The translations under genes were made by a program, and so were the position numbers. This document shows positions 42,472-50,987 of a DNA stretch of 64,000 nucleotides, piece by piece; the first letter of the stretch is position 1; every line of letters begins with the position of its first letter. The notes beneath the pieces are model-generated. The model saw only the letters and a list, made by a program, of their open reading frames with translations. It searched no databases and was not told the DNA's origin. Source of the DNA: Candidatus Pelagibacter communis (GTDB taxonomy: Bacteria > Pseudomonadota > Alphaproteobacteria > Pelagibacterales > Pelagibacteraceae); NCBI RefSeq assembly GCF_001180025.1, contig NZ_CVSK01000067.1, positions 62,001 to 126,000 on the forward strand, written 5' to 3'.

Positions 42472-43434
42472 TTAACCAGGTGTATATTTTCTTTCAGATT
42501 CTGGATCTTTGCTTGAGTAAGGTAATTTTAAAACTTCGTTCCAAAATTCTTCTGGGATATTTGTTTTAGCCCAAGACAGGTTTTTTTCAATACTCTGAAT
42601 GCTAGTAACACCGCATAGAGTAGAGGTAATTCTTTTATCTTTCATTGAAAACTGTAAGGCAGCTGCACCCATTTCAACATTATACATTTTACAAACTTTT
42701 TCTATTTCTCTAGCAGGTGCAAGTTTTTCTTCTGTAACATCTTGATAAGTTATTTTTTTAAAGTTACTTGGACCTTTTGCTAAAATACCACCAGCGTAAG
42801 GAGCAGCATTAAAAATAGATATATTTTTACTGTGAGCATAGCTATACATTTCATCTGCTTCTCTGTTTAATAAAGTATATCTGTTATGATTAATTATCAC
42901 ATCAAAGTCCCAATTTTTTAAAAGAGGAAACATTATATTTATTTTTCCCATAGCTAAACCAACTGCCTTAGCTAAACCCTCTTCTTTTATTTTAAATAAC
43001 TCATCCAAGGCCCCATCTTTTTTAGTGATATCATTTATATCTTTTACGTATTCTGGATCATGAAGAAATAAAATATCAACAGAGTCTACATTTAAAGTTT
43101 TTAAACTTTCTTCAATAGATTCTCTTGTTCTTTTTTTATCAAGAACTAGCGTATCCATATTTCTATCAATTTTTGTTGATAAGATAAAATTTTCTGGCCA
43201 ACCCTTATTTTCCTTTATTGCTATTCCAATCCTTTTTTCACTTTCTCCCATTGCATAATTTCTTGAAGTATCAAGCATATTTACTGGACCTTGAAAAAAT
43301 CTTTTTAACGTTTCTTGAGCCCTTTGTTTTGGTACTTCATAACCATAAGTATCTGGCATACTCCCCAAAGAGGATGTTCCAAAACTTAATTCTGTAACTT
43401 CCAAACCAGTATCTTTAATTTTATTTTTTTTCAC
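42472..43434 (-). CDS. Aldo/keto reductase family oxidoreductase
   Basis: A 320-residue NAD(P)-dependent (beta/alpha)8 oxidoreductase. The catalytic tetrad is visible: Asp and Tyr in MLDTSRNYAMGESEKRIG, Lys in FILSTKIDR and His in ILFLHDPEY. The pattern is closest to the group that includes D-threo-aldose 1-dehydrogenase and similar sugar dehydrogenases. It lies after an SDR gene on the same strand with 19 bases between. The surrounding polyol and sugar-acid genes make an aldose or aldehyde substrate likely. Confidence 0.85.
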   Translation of the reverse strand: MKKNKIKDTGLEVTELSFGTSSLGSMPDTYGYEVPKQRAQETLKRFFQGPVNMLDTSRNYAMGESEKRIGIAIKENKGWPENFILSTKIDRNMDTLVLDKKRTRESIEESLKTLNVDSVDILFLHDPEYVKDINDITKKDGALDELFKIKEEGLAKAVGLAMGKINIMFPLLKNWDFDVIINHNRYTLLNREADEMYSYAHSKNISIFNAAPYAGGILAKGPSNFKKITYQDVTEEKLAPAREIEKVCKMYNVEMGAAALQFSMKDKRITSTLCGVTSIQSIEKNLSWAKTNIPEEFWNEVLKLPYSSKDPESERKYTPG

Positions 43435-43453
43435 AAATTAATTTTTATTAGGT

Positions 43454-44308
43454 TCACTCACCTAAAATACTATCGTCTAATACCTTGGTGTCATATGCTG
43501 AATAAGAATGCCATCCTGCAACTGTCTGATCAAAATCAACAATACTGCCAGTCATAATTCCTGACTCATCTGAGCACAAGAATGCCAATATCTTTGCAAC
43601 ATCCAAAGGTTTGTTTAATCTTTTAAAAGGAACTTTTGATTCAGCTTTTTTCAACCAATTATCATCTGCGTTGTGAAATTTTTTCTGAATTACTGTTTCT
43701 GCTGGTGTATCTGTCCAACCTAGATTTACTCCATTCACTCTTATTTGATGACCAGAAACTGAATTTGCAACATTTTTAATCATTACTGCTAATGCTGCTT
43801 TAGAAGAGCTGTAAGCAGTTAAGAAAGGCATACCACTATATCCAGCCATTGATAGAATATGAGCTATAGTTCCTTTTTTTTTATCCCTGATCATTATTTT
43901 TATAACGTCTTGCATCATAAAAAGAGGAGCTTTTACATTTACATTAAAATTTTTATCATAATTTTCCTCTGTTGTGCTTAAGATCGTTCCTCTCTCAGTA
44001 AAAGCTGCAACATTTATGAAAGAATCTACTGTGCTAAATCTTTTATCAGTTTCAGAAATTATTTTTTTACAGTCTTCAAGTTTTTCTAAATCTGCTTGAA
44101 CGTATAGGCATTCTGCGCCCATGCTTTCTATTTCAGATTTTACCTTGTTTCCATTTTTATTATTTCTTCCACAGATAGTTATTCCTTTAGCGCCTCTGCT
44201 TGCTAGTAATTTCGCAGTCTCAGCTCCACTTCCTTGGGTGCTTCCTGTTACAATTATTATTTTATTTTTAAATTGGTTAGATTGTTCAGATATATATTTA
44301 TTAGACAT
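43454..44308 (-). CDS. Short-chain dehydrogenase/reductase
   Basis: A 284-residue NAD(P)-dependent SDR. The cofactor motif is IVTGSTQGSGAETAK (residues about 18-32) with CGRNN after beta-2, the NAG-like stretch is INVAAFTE, and the catalytic Tyr-Lys is in AYSSSKAALAV. The C-terminal part has NGVNLGWTDTPAE and SDESGIMTGSIVDFDQ. It is transcribed between the IolG-like gene (1 base away) and the aldo/keto reductase. Sugar or polyol oxidation is likely; the precise substrate is unknown. Confidence 0.88.
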   Translation of the reverse strand: MSNKYISEQSNQFKNKIIIVTGSTQGSGAETAKLLASRGAKGITICGRNNKNGNKVKSEIESMGAECLYVQADLEKLEDCKKIISETDKRFSTVDSFINVAAFTERGTILSTTEENYDKNFNVNVKAPLFMMQDVIKIMIRDKKKGTIAHILSMAGYSGMPFLTAYSSSKAALAVMIKNVANSVSGHQIRVNGVNLGWTDTPAETVIQKKFHNADDNWLKKAESKVPFKRLNKPLDVAKILAFLCSDESGIMTGSIVDFDQTVAGWHSYSAYDTKVLDDSILGE

Positions 44309-44309
44309 G

Positions 44310-45311
44310 TTAGAATTTTATATCTATTACTTTACCACTTTCAAAGGATTCATATGCTGCATTAGCTATAATCAAAGCGTTTCTTCCATCCTCAAATCCT
44401 ACTAATGGTTTTGTTTTATTTTCAACGCATTTTACAAATTCATTAAATTGATCTCTGTAAGCTTGCTCATATCTCTCAATAAAAAAGAAATGTATAGGTT
44501 CTTTTTCATTTGTTGATGTGCTTGTATATCTTTCTAAAGAAGTAGGAGTTTGATTATCAGAGATTACCATTCCTTTACTACCAAATACCTCAACTCTTTG
44601 ATCATACCCATAAACTGCTCGTCGAGAGTTGTTAATATGAATTAAAACACCATTTTTTGATTTTAAAATAAACATAGCAGTATCTAGATCTTTTACTTGT
44701 TGTGAATTTTTATCAAATAAAGCACTTCCAAATGCTGATACTTGAACTATAGGATCATCTCCCAATATAAATCTAGTTAAATCAAAATCATGAATAGTAG
44801 TATCTCTAAAAAATCCTCCAGCAGCTTTTAAATAGTCAATTCCAGGAGGCTCAGGATCTCTACTAGTAATAATAAGCATTTCCAATTCACCAATTTCTTT
44901 TTTTACCTTTGCCTGTTGTGCCTTTGCATGACTGGCATCAAACCTTCTGTTAAAGCCAATTTGAATAGGAACGTTTGTTCCTTTGATATTTTCCATGCAC
45001 TCATTTACTTTATTGATATTTAAATCAATTGGCTTTTCACAAAAAATTGCTTTTCCTGCTTTTGCAGCCATTGTAATAAATTGAGTATGAGTTGGAGTAG
45101 CAGAAGCTATAAGAACTGCGTCTATATCATCTGCATTAATTGCGTCCTCTGGTGAAGAAGCAATTGAGCACCCTGTTGATTTTGCTACTTCTTCAGCGAA
45201 TTCAGAATTAATGTCGTAAATGTATTTTAATTTTGCTTTTGGATGTGCTGCAATAAATTTAGCATGCATTTTTCCAATCCGTCCTGCTCCCATTAACGAA
45301 AAGTTAATCAT
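44310..45311 (-). CDS. iolG: Inositol 2-dehydrogenase-like Gfo/Idh/MocA oxidoreductase
   Basis: A 333-residue protein with the NAD-binding start FSLMGAGRIGKMHAKFI, the EKP motif CEKPIDLNI (near residue 97) and the substrate motif GGFFRDTTIHDFDLTRFILG, which closely follows inositol dehydrogenases. Oxidation of myo-inositol to scyllo-inosose is the likely reaction. It leads a minus-strand transcript with the SDR and aldo/keto reductase genes and is divergent from an IolE-like gene across a 135-base gap containing nested inverted repeats. Confidence 0.78.
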   Translation of the reverse strand: MINFSLMGAGRIGKMHAKFIAAHPKAKLKYIYDINSEFAEEVAKSTGCSIASSPEDAINADDIDAVLIASATPTHTQFITMAAKAGKAIFCEKPIDLNINKVNECMENIKGTNVPIQIGFNRRFDASHAKAQQAKVKKEIGELEMLIITSRDPEPPGIDYLKAAGGFFRDTTIHDFDLTRFILGDDPIVQVSAFGSALFDKNSQQVKDLDTAMFILKSKNGVLIHINNSRRAVYGYDQRVEVFGSKGMVISDNQTPTSLERYTSTSTNEKEPIHFFFIERYEQAYRDQFNEFVKCVENKTKPLVGFEDGRNALIIANAAYESFESGKVIDIKF

Positions 45312-45340
45312 AAGAATATAGAACAGAATTAAAAAACAAA

Positions 45341-45427
45341 ATCAAGAAACATTTTTAATGATGAATTAAACACTAATTAAAAATATAATTTTCTTGATGC
45401 ACATAACATCATCATTTAAAAATGTTT
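45341..45427. promoter_or_regulatory. Nested inverted repeats between iolG- and iolE-like genes
   Basis: AAACATTTTTAATGATGA (45347-45364) is mirrored by TCATCATTTAAAAATGTTT (45409-45427) with one extra base. Inside this frame ATCAAGAAA (45341-45349) is mirrored by TTTCTTGAT (45390-45398). Both pairs lie in the divergent promoter region and could be sites for a regulator that loops the DNA. Confidence 0.5.
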
Positions 45428-45446
45428 TAACTTTTTAATAAATTTT

Positions 45447-46349
45447 ATGTCGGTAAAATTAGGAATAGCACCAATTGCATGGAGTAACGATGATATGCCT
45501 GAATTGGGTGGCGATACTTCTTTAGAACAATGTTTGTCTGAAGCTAGTCAGGCAGGATTTATTGGAATTGAGTCTGGTGGTAAATTTCCAAAAAAATCAG
45601 AAGAACTAATCCCTAAACTTAAAGAATTTAATCTAAATCTTTGCTCAGGTTGGTATGGAGCTAATTTAAGGACAAATAGTATAGATGAAGAAAAAGATTT
45701 AATTCAAGATCAGCTTAAACTTTTTAAAGATTGTAATTCACCTTGTATGGTTTTTGCCGAAGTTTCTGGTTCAATTCAAGGAGATCCAGATCGAAAATTA
45801 TCTACAAGACCTCAAATGGGTCTTGAAGAGTCAAAAAAATATTATGAAAAAATCTCAGAAATGGGAAAATATCTTGAAGATGAAGGTATGCCACTTGCTT
45901 ATCATCATCATATGGGCACGATAATAGAGACTGAAGAGGATACGGTAAGACTACTTGAAAACACACATGATAGTGTAAAACTTACATTAGATACTGGCCA
46001 CATGTTATTTGCTCAGGGAGACTCTTTAAAAATATTAAATGATTTTAGCGAAAGATTAATTCATATGCATTGTAAGGATATTAGAAAAAGTGTCTTGGAA
46101 AAATCTTTAAAAGAAGACTTAAGTTTTAGAGGGGCATTTTTAGAAGGTGCATTTACAGTTCCAGGTGATGGATGTATTGATTACAAGCCATTGTTTGATG
46201 TATTGAAGAAAAAAAATTATTCTGGATGGTTGGTAGTAGAGGCGGAACAAGATCCTGAAAAAGCAAACCCATATGAATACGCAAAAATAGGTTACAAGTA
46301 TTTAACTGAAACTTTAAATCTTAGTGGTATCGAGCTTTATAAAAGCTAA
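45447..46349 (+). CDS. iolE: Inosose dehydratase-like protein
   Basis: A 300-residue TIM-barrel protein of the xylose-isomerase-like/AP-endonuclease 2 superfamily. It opens with LGIAPIAWSNDDMPELGGD, very typical of IolE, which dehydrates scyllo-inosose to a diketo intermediate. Metal-site residues are in YHHHMGTIIE, LTLDTGHM, HMHCKDI and VVEAEQDP. Its divergent neighbour is an IolG-like dehydrogenase and IolD lies 15 kb away, which supports an inositol-type pathway. Confidence 0.88.
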   Translation: MSVKLGIAPIAWSNDDMPELGGDTSLEQCLSEASQAGFIGIESGGKFPKKSEELIPKLKEFNLNLCSGWYGANLRTNSIDEEKDLIQDQLKLFKDCNSPCMVFAEVSGSIQGDPDRKLSTRPQMGLEESKKYYEKISEMGKYLEDEGMPLAYHHHMGTIIETEEDTVRLLENTHDSVKLTLDTGHMLFAQGDSLKILNDFSERLIHMHCKDIRKSVLEKSLKEDLSFRGAFLEGAFTVPGDGCIDYKPLFDVLKKKNYSGWLVVEAEQDPEKANPYEYAKIGYKYLTETLNLSGIELYKS

Positions 46350-46370
46350 CTTTTAAAACAATATATCTTA

Positions 46371-47336
46371 CTACAATCTTACAATTTTTGATTTTTCTAA
46401 TGTATCATCGAAATAATCAATTATATTTTGAATTGTTTCTACACCCATTCTTGTCATACATTCGTCAGTAAAAGCAGCAGTATGTGGACTTAAATAAACT
46501 TTATCATTTTTTAAAAGAGGATTATCATTTTCTGGTGGTTCTTTTTTGAATACATCAATTCCTGCTCCAAAAATTAAATCTTCATTTAAAGCTTTATTAA
46601 GATCTTCTTCATTTATAATTCCACCTCTAGCAGCATTAATGATGATACAATTTTTCTTCATTGTTTTAAGCAAATTATAATTAATAAGGTTTTCTGTTTT
46701 GTCTGTTAAAGGCATGTGTAGAGATATTACATCCATTGTTTTTATTGCCTCTTCAATATTATTAACTTTTTTACCACCAAGCTTCTCTATTATATCTTTA
46801 TCTACAAATGGATCATAGACGTAAACATTCATTTCAAATCCCAAACACCTTTTAATTAGTGCTTTACCTATTCTACCAAATCCCATAATTAGGAAATTTT
46901 TTTTCCATACTTCAATGGTTTTAGGTAATTTATTTCTGTCCTTAAAATTACCTTCTTTAACTGTCGTATGATAAAGTTCTCTTCTTTTTGCAATATTTAG
47001 CAGGACAAACATAACATGCTCAGCAACTGTAACTGCATTTGCATTAGCTGTAATAGCAATTTTTATATCTCTTTCTTTAGCTGTTTTTAAATCAATATTA
47101 TCGTAGCCAACCCCATGTCTAGAAATTATTTTAAGATTTTTTGCTTCATTAATTACCTCACCTGATAATTTTGCTATTCTAATTGAAGCGCCATCACAAT
47201 CTTTTATTTTAGATTTTAAATTTTCTACAGAGGTGTCATCTGTTACTTCAACATCAAAGTTAGGGTGGTTATTAATTAATTCCATACCTTTTTCATGGAC
47301 TTTTTGAATAATCAATATCTTTTTTTTATTACTCAT
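46371..47336 (-). CDS. D-2-hydroxyacid dehydrogenase (phosphoglycerate-dehydrogenase-like)
   Basis: A 321-residue NAD-dependent dehydrogenase. The cofactor motif is FLIMGFGRIGKALIKRC, followed by the Asp of YDPFVD. Catalytic Arg, Glu and His are in NAARGGIINEEDL, KKEPPEND and LSPHTAAFTDE. It lacks the C-terminal ACT domain of classical SerA, so serine synthesis is not implied. Together with the TRAP transporter it is divergent from, it probably oxidises an imported hydroxy acid or sugar acid. Confidence 0.85.
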   Translation of the reverse strand: MSNKKKILIIQKVHEKGMELINNHPNFDVEVTDDTSVENLKSKIKDCDGASIRIAKLSGEVINEAKNLKIISRHGVGYDNIDLKTAKERDIKIAITANANAVTVAEHVMFVLLNIAKRRELYHTTVKEGNFKDRNKLPKTIEVWKKNFLIMGFGRIGKALIKRCLGFEMNVYVYDPFVDKDIIEKLGGKKVNNIEEAIKTMDVISLHMPLTDKTENLINYNLLKTMKKNCIIINAARGGIINEEDLNKALNEDLIFGAGIDVFKKEPPENDNPLLKNDKVYLSPHTAAFTDECMTRMGVETIQNIIDYFDDTLEKSKIVRL

Positions 47337-47447
47337 AATTGTATATAAATTTTTTAGAGAGCATTTTTAATACGAGAATTATTATATAAAGTAAATTAGT
47401 TTTTTGATTAAAGTTGTATTTATTTAATAATTAAAATAAATTTAGCT

Positions 47448-48044
47448 GTGAATTTGACAATTAATATTCTCCTATTTGTTTTTAATACCCTTGAGAAAAT
47501 AAATACTTTTTTTTTAAGAATTGGCAGACAATTTGCATGGATAGCAATACTCTTGATGGTGATTGTTATCTTGGTACAAGTATTTTTTAGGTATGTATTA
47601 AATAATGCACTGCCGTGGCCTGATGAGGTTGCTAGATTTTTGATGTTATGGATGACAGGACTGATCGCACCTTCTGCTTATAGATGGGGCGGATTTGTTT
47701 CTATTGATTTATTAGAGAGATTTTTACCAAAACTTATATCAACTTTTTTAACTTTGTTTTTATTAATTGTATCTCTTTTTGTATTAGTTATAGGTTTAGA
47801 ATTAGGTTTTAAACATATTAATGCAGGATGGATATTTAATTCTTCTTCGATAAAAATTCCTTTTCATTTAATTGGTGGAAAAGCAGAACCAATAAAATTA
47901 GCTTGGATGTATATGTCATTACCAGTTGGTATTATTTTTTTAATATCTGTGAATATTGAATTAATTTTGAGAAATATTCTTACTAATTTTACAAAGTTAG
48001 ATTTACCTGAAGATTACGATAAACAAAAGTTGGAGACACAATAA
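47448..48044 (+). CDS. TRAP transporter small membrane subunit DctQ
   Basis: A 198-residue membrane protein with four hydrophobic segments, starting with GTG at 47448. It contains QVFFRYVLNNALPWPDEVARFLMLWMTG-type sequence (RYVLNNALPWPDE is near residue 47), the DctQ signature. It is coupled to dctM by a one-base overlap. TRAP systems use a sodium gradient to bring in carboxylates or similar anions, so this transporter differs in substrate class from the ABC system upstream. Confidence 0.92.
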   Translation: MNLTINILLFVFNTLEKINTFFLRIGRQFAWIAILLMVIVILVQVFFRYVLNNALPWPDEVARFLMLWMTGLIAPSAYRWGGFVSIDLLERFLPKLISTFLTLFLLIVSLFVLVIGLELGFKHINAGWIFNSSSIKIPFHLIGGKAEPIKLAWMYMSLPVGIIFLISVNIELILRNILTNFTKLDLPEDYDKQKLETQ

Positions 48045-49333
48045 TGTTAGTTTGGTTTCTTCCTTTGTTTTTATTATTTTTATTAATTGGTTTACCAGTA
48101 TTTTTTGGTTTGTTAGCGGCACCAGGAATTTTACTTTGGTTAAATGATCAGGCCAGAGATGGTGCAATGCTTTATAGAAATATTTATAATGGAATTGATA
48201 GCTTCCCTTTGATGGCAATTCCATTTTTTATGTTAGCAGGGGAGTTAATGAACAGAGGAGGAATAACCCATCGACTTGTAGAGTTTAGTCAAGCGATGAT
48301 GGGTCACTTAAAAGGTGGATTGGCTCATGTCAATGTACTAACTTCAATGTTGTTTGCTGGTTTATCTGGTTCAGCTGTAGCTGATACTTCAGCAATTGGA
48401 TCAATGCTTATTCCTGCAATGGAAAAACAAGGATATACAAAAAAATTTGCAGCAGCTATTACTGCAGCTAGTTCAGTAATCGGACCCATAATTCCACCCT
48501 CAGGGATAATGATTATTTATGCGTATGTAATGGGTGAGAGTGTTGCAGCATTATTTTTAGCAGGAATTGTACCTGGTATTTTAGTAGGAGTTAGTTTGAT
48601 GGTCACAATAAAATTTATGGCCAAGAGATATAATTTTCCAGCAGTGACAGAAAAAACAACCTGGGGTCAAAGAGGTAAGGCATCTCTAAAAGCTTTTTTT
48701 CCTTTGATGACACCAGTAATAATTTTAGGTGGTATTCTTGGTGGAATTTTTACACCAACAGAAGCATCAGCTGTAGCAGCTGCTTACGCAATGTTTATCG
48801 GTCTATTTGTTTTAAAATCATTGAAATGGAAAGATGTTCCTAAAGTGATGACAAAAGCAGCGATGGTATCTTCCGTTGTACTTCTTTTAGTTGGTGCTGC
48901 AATGGCTTTTAAAACTGTAGTTAGCTTATCTCATGCACCTGAGCATCTTGCTGCGTTCGTTTTAGGATTAACTGATAACCCGTATGTTTTATTGTTTCTT
49001 ATAAATATTTTATTATTTGTTGTTGGAATGTTTTTAGATGCAGGCCCAGCGATAATTATCTTAGGACCAATTCTTGGACCAGTTTTTGTTGAGCTAGGAG
49101 TTCATCCTGTGCATTTTGCAATAATAATGTCGGTTAATTTGACAGTCGGTTTAGCAACTCCACCTATGGGTCTTGTACTATTTGTTGCATCTTCTGTTTC
49201 TGGGGAAAGAGTTGAAACAATAGCAAAAGCTATATTGCCATTCCTGGCAGTTGAAGCTATAGTTATATTTTTAATAACATATTTTCCATCAATCTCGATG
49301 ACAATTCCTTTGCTTACTGGATTCGCAAAGTAA
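48044..49333 (+). CDS. TRAP transporter large membrane subunit DctM
   Basis: A 429-residue protein with about 12 membrane helices. Family motifs are LLFLLIGLPVFFGLLAAPG near the start, FAGLSGSAVADTSAIGSMLIP in the middle (the conserved transport region), IGPIIPPSGIMIIYAY and NLTVGLATPPMGLVLF near the end. It forms the channel with DctQ and takes substrate from the DctP protein encoded 90 bases downstream. Confidence 0.95.
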   Translation: MLVWFLPLFLLFLLIGLPVFFGLLAAPGILLWLNDQARDGAMLYRNIYNGIDSFPLMAIPFFMLAGELMNRGGITHRLVEFSQAMMGHLKGGLAHVNVLTSMLFAGLSGSAVADTSAIGSMLIPAMEKQGYTKKFAAAITAASSVIGPIIPPSGIMIIYAYVMGESVAALFLAGIVPGILVGVSLMVTIKFMAKRYNFPAVTEKTTWGQRGKASLKAFFPLMTPVIILGGILGGIFTPTEASAVAAAYAMFIGLFVLKSLKWKDVPKVMTKAAMVSSVVLLLVGAAMAFKTVVSLSHAPEHLAAFVLGLTDNPYVLLFLINILLFVVGMFLDAGPAIIILGPILGPVFVELGVHPVHFAIIMSVNLTVGLATPPMGLVLFVASSVSGERVETIAKAILPFLAVEAIVIFLITYFPSISMTIPLLTGFAK

Positions 49334-49423
49334 ATTTCAATATTTTTTTACTAGTCGATAGACTCTCTAATTCAATTTAAGTATAGTTTTCATACATAAA
49401 TATTTAATGAGAGGGAAATAATT

Positions 49424-50476
49424 ATGAGTAAAATAATAAAATCATTTTTTTCATTATTATTCTTAATTAGTTTTACTGCATCTGTTTCAGCTGCAGATTA
49501 TAACTTGAGAATGACAATGAACTCTAATGATCAAGATGAAGATTATGATGGTGCTGTAGTATTTAAAAACTACGTAGAAGCAGCTTCAAATGGAAAAATA
49601 GCTGTAGAACTATTTGTAGGAACGCAGCTTTGTTCAAAAGGCGCTGAGTGTTTACAAGGTGTATCTGATGGAAGTATAGATATTTACATTTCTACTTCTG
49701 GAGGTGCAGCAGGTGTATTCCCATATGTTCAAGTTTTAGATTTACCTTATCTAATGGCTGATGACAGAATTGCTGAAGATGTAATGCAAGGTGATTTTGT
49801 AAGAACAATGAGAAAAATGGCTCTAAAAGATTCTAATGATTCAATCAGATTGATGACAATTGGAAATACTGGTGGATGGAGAAATTTTGCTAACACAAAA
49901 AGAAGAGTTGCAAACCCATCTGACATGAAAGGTTTAAAAATCAGAACAGTTGTAGCTGATTTACCCCAGGAACTTGTAAGGGCATTAGGTGCATCTCCAA
50001 CTCCTATTCCATGGCCTGAATTATTTACATCATTTCAAACTGGTGTAGTTGAAGGTTCTAAAAATGGAATTACTGACATTATGAACATGAAGTTTCCTGA
50101 TGCAGGTCTAAAATATGTTACTTTAGACGGTCATGCATACATGGGAGCATTATGGTGGATGAACAATGCAAAATATCAATCGATGTCAACAGATCTTAAA
50201 AAAGTAGTGACTGATGGTTTCTATGCTTTGCAGCAAGCAACTTTTGCTTCTCCTAAGAGAAAATCAATTAAAGCTTACGAAGACTTTGTAGCAGGTGGTG
50301 GAGATTTATATGTTCCAACGCCCGATCAAAAAGCTAGTTTTAAAAAAGAAGCTAGCCCAGTATATGATTGGTTTAAAGCCAATGTTAAAGGTGGAAAAGA
50401 AATTTTCAACGCTTTAACTAAGGCAGTAGCTAAAGCAGAGAAAAAAGCATCGAGCGCATACAAAAAAGATTTGTAA
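49424..50476 (+). CDS. TRAP transporter periplasmic binding protein DctP
   Basis: A 350-residue solute receptor. The signal peptide is residues 1-23, ending SVSAA. The mature protein has FKNYVEAASNGKIAVELFVGTQL, GLKIRTVVADLPQELVRALGASPTPIPW (Arg in LKIRT normally binds the carboxylate) and FQTGVVEGSKNG, all DctP motifs. GAGAGGGAA gives a strong ribosome site. It follows dctQM in the same direction. A G/C-richer hairpin ends the gene. Substrate may be a sugar acid such as a hexuronate, given the hydroxyacid dehydrogenases nearby, but this is inference. Confidence 0.93.
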   Translation: MSKIIKSFFSLLFLISFTASVSAADYNLRMTMNSNDQDEDYDGAVVFKNYVEAASNGKIAVELFVGTQLCSKGAECLQGVSDGSIDIYISTSGGAAGVFPYVQVLDLPYLMADDRIAEDVMQGDFVRTMRKMALKDSNDSIRLMTIGNTGGWRNFANTKRRVANPSDMKGLKIRTVVADLPQELVRALGASPTPIPWPELFTSFQTGVVEGSKNGITDIMNMKFPDAGLKYVTLDGHAYMGALWWMNNAKYQSMSTDLKKVVTDGFYALQQATFASPKRKSIKAYEDFVAGGGDLYVPTPDQKASFKKEASPVYDWFKANVKGGKEIFNALTKAVAKAEKKASSAYKKDL

Positions 50477-50490
50477 TTTCACATTAATAT

Positions 50491-50518
50491 AATGGGGCGG
50501 ATTTTGGTTCGCCTCATT
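50491..50518. terminator. Bidirectional hairpin between dctP and the Sel1 gene
   Basis: AATGGGGCG / CGCCTCATT with a 10-base loop (nine pairs, one G-U). It lies 15 bases after dctP and overlaps the stop codon of the convergent Sel1-repeat gene. Confidence 0.65.
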
Positions 50519-50987
50519 ATCTAAAAGGATATATCCAGGATTTATAATCTTTTATGAGAATATGAGCTTTTTCAATTTGTTCAGGAGTCATTTTTTTAAT
50601 AACTTCTTCCTGAGAAATTGCAGCATCAGGATCTCCACCAATAGCAGACAAACCGTACCACATATAAGCTCTAACAAGATCAGGAGCAGGGAGTCCTCTA
50701 CCAATTTCGTAATACCACCCAACACCAGATTGAGCGCCAGGATGACCTTTCATAGAAGATCTGAGATACCATTCAAAAGCTCTAACATCATCTCTTTCAA
50801 CACCAAGACCCATAGCGTACATAATCCCAATAAGTTCTTCAGCATCAGCATTACCAGATCTAGCTGCTGGGATAAGTTCCTCCATAGCTTCTTTAAATTT
50901 TCCTTCTTCCATCAAATCTCGAGCATTTTCTATTTCTGCAAAAACTATAGATGGAAGAAACAAAAGTATAAAAAGATATTTAATCAT
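50517..50987 (-). CDS. Sel1-repeat (TPR-like) exported protein
   Basis: A 156-residue protein with signal peptide at residues 1-17 (MIKYLFILLFLPSIVFA), so it is periplasmic or secreted. Sel1-like repeats follow: AARSGNADAEELIGIMYAMG, FEWYLRSSMKGHPGAQSGVGW and MWYGLSAIGGDPDA. Such repeats mediate protein contacts. It is divergent from, and starts almost on top of, a diheme cytochrome gene, so the two could act together. The function is not known. Confidence 0.85.
   Translation of the reverse strand: MIKYLFILLFLPSIVFAEIENARDLMEEGKFKEAMEELIPAARSGNADAEELIGIMYAMGLGVERDDVRAFEWYLRSSMKGHPGAQSGVGWYYEIGRGLPAPDLVRAYMWYGLSAIGGDPDAAISQEEVIKKMTPEQIEKAHILIKDYKSWIYPFR

Noticed and set aside
49334-49400. Terminator after dctM (TAGTC-GATA-GACTC region)
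   Set aside because: The stem is only about four base pairs and no T run follows; it is not convincing.
50562-50987. N-terminal extension of the diheme cytochrome frame
   Set aside because: The first 142 codons are antisense to the Sel1-repeat gene, have no domain and would bury the signal peptide.
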